DNA from: an uncultured bacterium
Lineage (GTDB): Bacteria > Patescibacteriota > Dojkabacteria > CALFHW01
Assembly (NCBI GenBank): GCA_937876695.1
Contig: CALFHW010000092.1
Coordinates: 1-5,911, forward strand
Reading direction: 5' to 3'
Length of the DNA: 5,911 bases
Under the pieces are notes generated by a model, which saw only the letters and a program-made list of their open reading frames with translations, was not told the origin of the DNA and did not search any database. Each line of letters opens with the position of its first letter. Position 1 is the first letter of the stretch. Position numbers and translations under genes: made by a program. Positions 1 to 5,911 of the stretch are shown one piece after another.

Positions 1-1940
1 AAATCTCAGCCCTGCTGAATATCGATCTACAGCAAGAGGATGTGAACTTCGACCCAGTGCAAACCGAGACTTTATCATTAGAGCTGAGTATCGAAACACC
101 TAAATCACTACAATTTTCAGCTATTACCTTGAAGAACGTGAAAATCGGTAGCTCCCCATTATGGCTACAGGTGCTGCTCAGTAGTATTGGAGTTAGGTCT
201 GTAAATAACGTAGTAGACATCACCAACTACGTAATGCATGCCACTGGACAACCCTTACATGCCTATGATTATGATAAAGTCGCCGGCAATAGACTTATCG
301 TCAGAGAGAGCCGCAGCGGTGAGAAGATGACTGCTATCGACCACAAGGAATATAGTCTCACAGGTGGAGATATTTTGATCACCGATACCAAACAAATTCA
401 CGGAATAGCCGGGCTAATGGGTGCAGAGGGCTCGGAAGTCTCGGCAGAAACTACCAACATCATCCTAGAAGCAGCTCAGTTTGACCCGGAACAGGTACTG
501 AAGTCCTCCAGATATCTAGCACTTAGAAGTGAGGCTGGAATTAGATTTAGCAAAGGCGTTGATCCCGAAGGTGTACAAAGAGGTCTTAAGATCGCTTTAA
601 ACCTTTTGATTGACCTATGCCAGGCAGATATTGCTAGCGAAATTCTCTCGGTTAAAAGCGAGCAGTTAGAGGGTAAACCCAGAGTTATTGAATTTGATTT
701 ACAAGAAATTCCTAGAGTTACAGGCGTGTCATTTGATACCGAGTCTGCGCTTATTTACCTTGAAAGACTAGGCATAAAAGTGCTAAACCGCAGCGGCATA
801 AATTCCAGAGCCAATATGCTGACTGTGCCTCAAATTGCCCAACTCGAGATACCCAGCTACCGATCGGATTTACGCATTCATCAAGATATTGTAGAGGAAG
901 TGGCTAGAGTTCATGGTTACGACAATATTGAGCCTAAACTTCCCACAGCTAGACTCACTGCCAGCAGGCTGTCCGCCATTGGTAGCTTCAATAGGCAAGT
1001 TGCAGATTTAGCTACTAGACTTGGGTACACTGAGCTGCGTACCTACAGCTTCATCAGCAAACAACTCCATGAGCTATTCGGGTTAGACAAATACAAATCA
1101 CTCGAGGTTCAAAATGCAATTTCACCCGAATTGAACTTTGTGAGAGCCAGCCTGATTCCTTCGTTATTTGAATCTACTCTCAAAAACCTCAACTATTTCT
1201 CAGAAGTTAAAGTATTCGAATTGAGCAGAGTCGCCGATGCAGACAATTATACTGAAGAAGGACTACCTGTCCAGGACTTTCACCTATCTATGCTCAGTAG
1301 CTATGCGGAAGAGGGTAGTAGCAAAAAAGAACAGAGCAACCTGGAATGGTACTTAGATAGAAAAGCTGACATAGAAGAGTTGCTGGAAAATCTGCGAATT
1401 CCAGAAGGTAGTTATAGATGGGCAGAGTTAGACAGCAATAGCTCTCATTTACATAAGGCGCTGCATCCTTACCGCAGTTCCGCGCTACTTCTAGGCGATC
1501 AATTGATCGGTGTATTCGGGGAAATTCACCCTGAACTCATAATTGAAGCCGGCGGCAAAGATAGAATGGTTGTATTTGAAATGAATTTGCAAAAGCTGCT
1601 CAGCAGTTCGCTACCAGGCAAGCGTGGGTTCAAACTTATTGCAGCCTTGCCGAGTGTGCAAAGGGACATTAGCTATTGGATACATGGCAACACTAAGCTC
1701 GGGGAAGTACTTAGCTTTGCTAAAGAGATTTCCACAACTGGCAATACTGCAAGTTCTGTAAGAATAGACGTGCTCCTAGCCGATGAGTACTTTGATGAGC
1801 AGAAGGGTAGAAGCGCCACTTTCACTATTAAAATTACGCCTTTAGAGGATACCTTGACTGATCAGCAAGCCAACGAAATCTCAACTCAGATAGCTGATCA
1901 AATCACCAGCAAGTTCAGACTCACTTCTAGGTCGGAGTAA
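1..1940 (+). CDS. pheT: Phenylalanyl-tRNA synthetase beta subunit, 5'-truncated by window edge
   Basis: This is the beta chain of the alpha2-beta2 enzyme that attaches phenylalanine to tRNA-Phe; the beta chain also hydrolyses mischarged Tyr-tRNA-Phe. The frame is open to the left edge (first full codon at base 3), so the GTG at 42 is internal. By comparison with the ~795-residue E. coli protein, roughly 190 N-terminal residues (B1 and tRNA-binding OB domains) are missing. Counting from codon 42, the visible parts are the B3/B4 editing domain (~27-200, with VVDITNYV and GQPLHAYD), B5 (~213-298, with DIVEEVARVHGYDNI), the catalytic-like core (~305-520, with TYSFIS and a late HP-x-R segment) and the FDX-ACB anticodon-binding domain (~530-628, with LPSVQRDISYWI). 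It stops with TAA. E. coli editing residues R244, H265, G318, E334 and A356 have counterparts R52, H73, G127, E143 and A165. pheS would be expected upstream but is not in view. The identification rests on motif order and is very secure. Confidence 0.97.
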   Translation, partial: ISALLNIDLQQEDVNFDPVQTETLSLELSIETPKSLQFSAITLKNVKIGSSPLWLQVLLSSIGVRSVNNVVDITNYVMHATGQPLHAYDYDKVAGNRLIVRESRSGEKMTAIDHKEYSLTGGDILITDTKQIHGIAGLMGAEGSEVSAETTNIILEAAQFDPEQVLKSSRYLALRSEAGIRFSKGVDPEGVQRGLKIALNLLIDLCQADIASEILSVKSEQLEGKPRVIEFDLQEIPRVTGVSFDTESALIYLERLGIKVLNRSGINSRANMLTVPQIAQLEIPSYRSDLRIHQDIVEEVARVHGYDNIEPKLPTARLTASRLSAIGSFNRQVADLATRLGYTELRTYSFISKQLHELFGLDKYKSLEVQNAISPELNFVRASLIPSLFESTLKNLNYFSEVKVFELSRVADADNYTEEGLPVQDFHLSMLSSYAEEGSSKKEQSNLEWYLDRKADIEELLENLRIPEGSYRWAELDSNSSHLHKALHPYRSSALLLGDQLIGVFGEIHPELIIEAGGKDRMVVFEMNLQKLLSSSLPGKRGFKLIAALPSVQRDISYWIHGNTKLGEVLSFAKEISTTGNTASSVRIDVLLADEYFDEQKGRSATFTIKITPLEDTLTDQQANEISTQIADQITSKFRLTSRSE

Positions 1941-2018
1941 ACGCAGGTCAGAGTCAACACGCGTGCGTTAATAGCCTTAGAAAAATACATAGATTATTGG
2001 ACTATATCTTCAACGCCT
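1941..2018. other. Convergent intergenic gap with weak inverted repeats
   Basis: These 78 bases separate the pheT stop from the PBP stop, so both transcripts must end here or run into each other. AACGCA (1940-1945) can pair with TGCGTT (1964-1969) around an 18-base loop. The same GCGTT (1965-1969) could instead pair with AACGC at 2012-2016, with ATAG/CTAT as an inner helix. The loop side includes a perfect 8-base palindrome, CACGCGTG, at 1958-1965. None of these stems is followed by a good T-run on either strand, so I do not call an intrinsic terminator. A role in 3'-end formation is only a guess from position. No small ORF or RNA gene is recognisable. Confidence 0.35.
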
Positions 2019-2543
2019 TTATGGTCCTACAGTTACGGTTATTGCTGATGAGTCCACCGTAGTAGGTGCTGTACCCCTAGCTCTCAAGCTATAGCTGCCA
2101 GGGGCAGCCAGTGGTACTGACCAATTATACGTGAATGTATTTCCAGCTCCGGCAGTCATACCATAGACAACTGCGCTACCACCACCAGGTGGAGTTACCA
2201 GTAGATTCATCGCAGTCAACTGGCCTGAGTGGCTTACCTTTACCTCCACATTAGTTCCTGGGAGCAAAGTTGCACCTGCAGCTGGGTCTGTGATATTTAG
2301 ACTAATCGTCACCCCACTGACATTCACCCTTACCGAGCTAGTACCGACTTTGCCAGCGCTATCAGTTACCTTGACGATAAAATCATAGCTACCCGAAAGC
2401 ATGTCCGCTGGCACATCCAGCTGTCCACTGAAAGAAGAAGTCTCCACTGTCCGTAGTAATCTAGTACCCAAAGATATCTCTAGTCTGGTTACACTGCCAT
2501 TCGGCGAGAGCCCATCTATTCCCACATTGAAACTGCCGGTTAT
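2019..2543 (-). other. Tandem Ig-like domains at the PBP C-terminus
   Basis: Residues ~899-1072 of the PBP form two successive beta-sandwich-like units. The first (~899-975) contains GSFNVGIDG, an alternating hydrophobic strand around LRTVETSSFSG, and the Ig-typical SGSYDFIVKVTDSAGKVGTS. The second (~977-1072) begins ISLNITDPAAGATLLPGTNV and ends with APGSYSLRARGTAP followed by a final strand. The pattern of xGxYxxxVxxxD and PxxGxxxxxGxxVxV resembles bacterial Ig-like/fibronectin-like extracellular modules. Such domains at the end of PBPs are usually taken as wall- or surface-binding or spacer modules; the ligand here is unknown. No sortase or cell-wall anchor signal follows. Confidence 0.7.
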
Positions 2544-5237
2544 ATTTCCATTATTCTGCGGGTTGTTGATTATCGCCCAAGGATTGGCACCATTGGGAGA
2601 GCGACTGACATTACATTCTTCTGTTGGTGCTCCATTTCTGCCTTGTTTTCCTTGCAAATACTTATCTAAGAAACTCTGCAGTCTGTCATCTGGCATTTTC
2701 ATGTAAGTGAACTCTCGCTCTTCGGCGTTGCCGGTGACCTTATCGATGTCACGAGCAAGTCTATCCGTCTGATCCTTACAGACAGTTGCAGTCTGCTTAG
2801 TCTGGTAAGCTGGGGGAGTGAGGCCAGTTATATAGTAGTCATCACTATTTTCACAGGCTTCCTTCTCAACATTGCCAATTTTGATCTTACTGCAGATCTT
2901 ACCCTTAGAAATACCTCCTGGCCTTGTAAATGGAGTCTTGGCAGTGAAGTATTTGGCGCCAGCAACTCTTTCCATAAAGGCCTTGGCCCATGGCTCGGCA
3001 TTGGTAGAGCCGAAAGCACCGTTTTTCATTCTGGTATTGTCGTTGTTGCCAGCCCAGTTTAGAGTAACAAAGTCAGGTGTATACATAACAAACCAATTAT
3101 CACGGTTATTCTCCGAAGTTCCTGTCTTACCGGCAATATCTCTTCCATCTCTCCATTTAACTGGAGAATCGTTACCATCTTTGGATCTAGGATTGGTCAT
3201 ATCGTTAACTAAAAACACAGCCTTTTCATCGAGAACTTGCTTAGGCTCCTCATGGTAGTCCAGATCTGGATTACCAAGCTCGTAGATAGTTTTCCCTTCT
3301 TTATCTACAATTTTCATTATTGCCTCATAAGGTACATATTTACCACCATTGGCCAAGGTAGCAAAGGCTGTGGCATGTTCTACACCGAGTACATCCTGCG
3401 CTCCTAGGGCTGCTGCCACGCCGTAGGTGGCTGGATCGATATTGACTGAATACCCCATACTCTGCTTAACTTCTGCCAGTTTATCAGGACCATAAGAGAA
3501 TAGCGCGACATTAGCTGGGATGTTGCGCGAGGTGGCCAGCATATGCCTAGCTGTATTTATGCCGATGAATTTACCATCAGAGTTTTTAGGCTTGTAGTTG
3601 CCTGGGAAATCTATGGGGATGTCAGCCATACTTGATCCCGGGGAGATTTTTCCTTGGCGAATCGCTTCATAGTAGACCATCGGCTTAATGGATGAACCCG
3701 GTTGTCTCTGCCTGATCAAAACATTTACCTGAGGATCAAATGTGCGACCCACTTTCTTTGCTTCCTCGCTGCAGTTAGCCTGCTCCCTGTTGTCATAACA
3801 ACGCGATCCCACCATAGTTAGAATCTCACCCGTTTTAGGTATCATAGTCATCATAGCTGCGTTGTTGCTGCCATAGGTCTTTCCATATCTGCCATAACCG
3901 ACATTTTGCACTACATCCAATGCGGTGTTGTTTAGGTCATTATCAAGTGTGGTATAGATCTTGTATCCGCCAGTATTGATCTGTTGCAACGTAAATGCCT
4001 CGCCGTTGTTGTACGGCCTTTTGGTGAGTAGATCCCTAGCAAAGAAGACAAAATGCGGAGCGATAATATTTTCTGTTGAGATTTTATACTCCATCTCCTG
4101 CTCTTGGGCAGCTTTTATATCTTCCTCTGTGACGAAGTCTTTTTTCTCCTCCTCTGTTAGTTCTCTACCTTCCTTCTCGGCCTTCGCCTGCCTTTGTTTT
4201 CTAACATCTTCATTCACCTTGTCTTTGTAGGTCAGCATGTTCTGTAACACCCCTTTACGTCTGGCATCAAGCCTCTCTCGGTTGGCCTCTATGTCACTGC
4301 CTCGAGTTGGGGAGTACAAACTCGGGTTTACAGGGATAGAGGCGATGGTAACTGCCTCTGCTAATGTCAGATCCTTAATATCCTTATTGAAATAGTTTTT
4401 AGCAGCAATTTTCACACCGTACATATTGCCTCCTTGAGGAGCAATATTCATGTATAGAAGTAGTATCTTATCTTTATCTTTAACCTTATTTTCAAGTTGC
4501 AAGGCTAATACTAGCTCCTTTATTTTTCTTTCTGCACTTCGGGTATTGTCTTCCAATGCTGCCAACTTAACAATTTGCTGAGTAATGGTACTACCTCCGC
4601 AGTTGGCTGCGCCGCTACTGAGGAAACTCAAACTACAGCGCAATATACCGGTCACATTAAACCCAGGATGGCTATAAAAGTCTATGTCTTCTGCAGACAA
4701 AAACGCCCATTTGAGCTGAGGTGGGACCACATCGTTTAACACTTCTCCATCAGGGATGCGCAGAATATCCCTATTGTCATCTGAAAATAAGCGGTAAAGC
4801 TCTTTACCGTTCCTGTCATACATAATACTAGCTTCAGTCTGGAAGTTTTCGTTATCAAACGGTCTCTCAGGATCAGGTAGGTCCTTGGTAATTTCCTGCA
4901 TATACACTAGGCCTCCGATTAAGCCGACGAACAAAAAGATAGCCAAAAACGCCCCGAATGTATAGGCGATTTTGGTGATTTTCTTGCGTCTAGCCGGAGT
5001 TAGTTTCTTACTGAGCGAGGCTCTAAAGCTGGATTTTCCTAGGGTGCCACGAGCGCCGCCACCTGTGCCTCTGTTGGCACTAGCTCCGGTTCTATTACCG
5101 CCGGAGGGCGATCCAATAGTTTTGCCTAATGAAAAGTGATTGTTTGATTTTGAACTGAGACTGCTTCTGCCGCGCGCATAACTCCTGCCAGTAGACATTT
5201 TCCCTAAACTGATTGTGGTGCTAAACTTTTTTGCCAT
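2019..5237 (-). CDS. Class A penicillin-binding protein (bifunctional transglycosylase/transpeptidase) with C-terminal Ig-like domains
   Basis: This membrane-anchored enzyme polymerises lipid II into glycan strands and cross-links their peptides outside the cell. The 1072-residue protein has a basic cytoplasmic tail (1-87), one membrane helix (~89-113) and a GT51 transglycosylase domain (~130-335). GT51 motifs are AEDIDFYSHPG (catalytic E183), GGSTITQQ (214-221), RKIKE (237-241, second Glu E241), KDKILLLYMN (255-264) and RRKGVL (326-331). The transpeptidase domain (~455-760) has SSIK (nucleophile S515, K518), SRN (570-572) and KTGT (704-707), so both active sites look intact. A Cys-containing linker (~765-895) ends in an Asn-rich stretch, followed by two beta-rich Ig-like domains (~897-975 and ~977-1072). 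Usual class A PBPs are about 650-900 residues; the tail and Ig domains explain the excess. The ATG at 5237 lacks a Shine-Dalgarno sequence. Met14 (ATG at 5196-5198) has AGGG only three bases upstream and is a less likely alternative start. It stops with TAA. PBP1A/PonA-like; no specific symbol is justified. Confidence 0.96.
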   Translation of the reverse strand: MAKKFSTTISLGKMSTGRSYARGRSSLSSKSNNHFSLGKTIGSPSGGNRTGASANRGTGGGARGTLGKSSFRASLSKKLTPARRKKITKIAYTFGAFLAIFLFVGLIGGLVYMQEITKDLPDPERPFDNENFQTEASIMYDRNGKELYRLFSDDNRDILRIPDGEVLNDVVPPQLKWAFLSAEDIDFYSHPGFNVTGILRCSLSFLSSGAANCGGSTITQQIVKLAALEDNTRSAERKIKELVLALQLENKVKDKDKILLLYMNIAPQGGNMYGVKIAAKNYFNKDIKDLTLAEAVTIASIPVNPSLYSPTRGSDIEANRERLDARRKGVLQNMLTYKDKVNEDVRKQRQAKAEKEGRELTEEEKKDFVTEEDIKAAQEQEMEYKISTENIIAPHFVFFARDLLTKRPYNNGEAFTLQQINTGGYKIYTTLDNDLNNTALDVVQNVGYGRYGKTYGSNNAAMMTMIPKTGEILTMVGSRCYDNREQANCSEEAKKVGRTFDPQVNVLIRQRQPGSSIKPMVYYEAIRQGKISPGSSMADIPIDFPGNYKPKNSDGKFIGINTARHMLATSRNIPANVALFSYGPDKLAEVKQSMGYSVNIDPATYGVAAALGAQDVLGVEHATAFATLANGGKYVPYEAIMKIVDKEGKTIYELGNPDLDYHEEPKQVLDEKAVFLVNDMTNPRSKDGNDSPVKWRDGRDIAGKTGTSENNRDNWFVMYTPDFVTLNWAGNNDNTRMKNGAFGSTNAEPWAKAFMERVAGAKYFTAKTPFTRPGGISKGKICSKIKIGNVEKEACENSDDYYITGLTPPAYQTKQTATVCKDQTDRLARDIDKVTGNAEEREFTYMKMPDDRLQSFLDKYLQGKQGRNGAPTEECNVSRSPNGANPWAIINNPQNNGNITGSFNVGIDGLSPNGSVTRLEISLGTRLLRTVETSSFSGQLDVPADMLSGSYDFIVKVTDSAGKVGTSSVRVNVSGVTISLNITDPAAGATLLPGTNVEVKVSHSGQLTAMNLLVTPPGGGSAVVYGMTAGAGNTFTYNWSVPLAAPGSYSLRARGTAPTTVDSSAITVTVGP
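4899..5237 (-). other. Basic, acid-free cytoplasmic tail and membrane anchor of the PBP
   Basis: Residues 1-89 contain 20 Lys/Arg and no Asp or Glu, and are rich in Ser, Gly, Thr and Asn, so the tail is probably disordered. The motif [S/T]LGK occurs three times (residues 10-13, 36-39 and 65-68; bases 5199-5210, 5121-5132 and 5034-5045). A PARRKK cluster (81-86) directly precedes the hydrophobic helix at ~89-113, whose core is FGAFLAIFLFVGLIGGLVYM. The positive-inside rule puts the tail in the cytoplasm and the enzyme domains outside. The helix is best read as an uncleaved signal-anchor; I see no lipobox or obvious signal peptidase site. Confidence 0.8.
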
Positions 5238-5273
5238 CGTACTACAGTATAACGAAAAAACTAGAAAAATGTT
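5238..5273 (-). promoter_or_regulatory. Possible promoter abutting the PBP start codon (leaderless arrangement)
   Basis: Read on the - strand, the gap between the M20 stop and the PBP ATG holds two T-tracts split by CTAG, then CGT-TATACT. TATACT (5246-5251) matches the -10 consensus TATAAT at five of six positions, and the CG before it partly resembles an extended -10 TGn. Eight bases separate it from the ATG, which would place the transcription start within about two bases of the start codon. No good TTGACA-like -35 lies 16-18 bases upstream. No purine-rich Shine-Dalgarno is present before the ATG. AT-rich DNA makes chance -10 matches common, so this is tentative. Confidence 0.4.
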
Positions 5274-5911
5274 TCAGTTTATAAGGTTTTGTAGCAACTT
5301 TTGGCTCAGCATACTGGCAATTGGCAATGAGCTGAGGTACAAGAACTCTCCCGTAGTATGTTCGAAGGCTCCCACTGGCCCCATGCTATCAAGTATAGCT
5401 AGCTCTGGGTTCACACCTATTATGCGATTGGCATCACTTCCGCCGCCGCGGTGCTCCTCATACAGATCTATCCCGGCCTCATGTGCCACCTTCTTCGCCC
5501 GCTCAAACAGCGCCTTATTTGCCTCGGAGTAGGGCAGAGGTTTCACTGCAGCGATGATCTCTAGTTCTAGCTCGACCTCAATGTCAGCTTTACTCTCGGG
5601 AAGGGCCTTGTAGAGCGCGAGCAGTCTATCAAATTCTGCGATATCTTGAACTCGCGCGTCGAATTCAATCATTGCTTCTTGAGCAATTGCATTAAATGCC
5701 TGTCCGCCCTTAAAAACGCCGACATTTGTGGTAGTACCGACCTCATAGTCAGCTGCGGCCTGGATTTTGCCTGCTTGGAAAATCAACTCGTCAATGGCGC
5801 TATGTCTCTGCTGCCTAGTCTTGAGTACTCCCGAGTGCCCGCCTTGAGCCTTCGCTCGCAGCCTTCCAATAATAATACCTTTGCGCGAAACTACTGCAGG
5901 TTTTTTGAAAA
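5274..5911 (-). CDS. M20-family metallopeptidase (carboxypeptidase G2-like), 5'-truncated by window edge
   Basis: The last 211 codons of an M20 peptidase are present; the frame is open to the right edge, so the TTG at 5786 is not the start. M20 enzymes are zinc-dependent exopeptidases, and the CPG2/glutamate carboxypeptidase branch removes C-terminal residues from peptides or N-acyl amino acids. Counting from the edge, the fragment starts in the dimerisation ('lid') domain, RLRAKAQGGHSG, whose H25 matches the CPG2 lid histidine that reaches the partner active site. The lid ends around the acidic ELELE strand. The catalytic domain resumes with GGGSDAN (155-161, CPG2: GGGTDAA) and FEHTTGE (180-186), where H184 fits the last metal ligand. 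The upstream HxD and EE metal-binding motifs lie outside the window, so activity cannot be judged. It stops with TGA 36 bases before the PBP gene on the same strand, so co-transcription is possible. No substrate can be assigned from the fragment. Confidence 0.9.
   Translation of the reverse strand, partial: FKKPAVVSRKGIIIGRLRAKAQGGHSGVLKTRQQRHSAIDELIFQAGKIQAAADYEVGTTTNVGVFKGGQAFNAIAQEAMIEFDARVQDIAEFDRLLALYKALPESKADIEVELELEIIAAVKPLPYSEANKALFERAKKVAHEAGIDLYEEHRGGGSDANRIIGVNPELAILDSMGPVGAFEHTTGEFLYLSSLPIASMLSQKLLQNLIN

Noticed and set aside
42..44. GTG as the start codon of pheT
   Set aside because: The same frame is open to the window edge and the upstream residues continue the PheT alignment; the N-terminal domains are simply outside the window.
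1940..2016. Bidirectional intrinsic terminator between pheT and the PBP gene
   Set aside because: The stems are only 5-6 base pairs with large loops and no following T-run on either strand, so I list the gap without calling a terminator.
2401..2706. A + strand ORF of about 100 codons
   Set aside because: It lies entirely antisense to the linker and Ig region of the PBP and has no recognisable motif or ribosome binding site.
2828..3019. A - strand ORF of about 63 codons
   Set aside because: It is an out-of-frame reading inside the PBP gene with no family features.
2872..3258. A + strand ORF of about 128 codons with Leu-rich translation
   Set aside because: It is antisense to the PBP transpeptidase domain; the hydrophobic look comes from reading the opposite strand of conserved coding sequence.
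3961..4230. A + strand ORF with Ser/Phe/Cys-rich translation resembling a small membrane protein
   Set aside because: It is the antisense image of the Lys/Glu-rich insert in the PBP: Lys and Glu codons read backwards give Phe, Leu and Ser.
5274..5276. TGA recoded as glycine (as in Gracilibacteria/SR1)
   Set aside because: The M20 alignment ends naturally at this TGA, and the readable frames of all three genes need no TGA read-through.
5215..5532. A + strand ORF of about 105 codons spanning the PBP-M20 junction
   Set aside because: It overlaps antisense to two well-supported genes and shows no motif.
5784..5786. TTG as the start of the M20 peptidase
   Set aside because: The frame is open to base 5911 and encodes the start of the M20 dimerisation domain, including the GGHSG motif.

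Overview
The window holds parts of three housekeeping-type genes with little space between them. In order they are: the 3' two thirds or more of pheT (phenylalanyl-tRNA synthetase beta subunit, + strand, cut by the left edge); a complete, unusually long class A penicillin-binding protein gene (- strand); and the 3' part of an M20-family metallopeptidase gene (- strand, cut by the right edge). I see no RNA genes, mobile elements, CRISPR arrays or integration sites. No stretch over 100 bases lacks a gene.

Organism (inference): a bacterium with moderate base composition, the standard meaning of TGA (the M20 gene stops at a TGA exactly where the family ends), frequent AGA arginine and CTA leucine codons, and compact spacing. 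The class A PBP has a long acid-free basic tail before its single membrane segment and Ig-like domains at its C-terminus. This reminds me most of Candidate Phyla Radiation genomes, perhaps Saccharibacteria (TM7). That is an impression from architecture, not a phylogenetic result.

Layout: pheT ends at 1940 and faces the PBP gene (2019-5237) across a 78-base convergent gap. The gap has short inverted repeats but no convincing intrinsic terminator. The M20 gene ends 36 bases upstream of the PBP start on the same strand, so the two could be co-transcribed. The 36-base gap also holds a -10-like hexamer placed so that transcription would begin almost at the PBP ATG, and there is no Shine-Dalgarno sequence.

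Functions: pheT charges tRNA-Phe in the cytoplasm and edits mischarged Tyr-tRNA. The PBP polymerises lipid II and cross-links peptidoglycan outside the membrane. The M20 enzyme probably trims peptides or releases C-terminal amino acids such as glutamate. No new multi-gene system is evident. The points of interest lie within the PBP: its tail repeats, a charged insert, paired cysteines and Ig domains, together with its start region.
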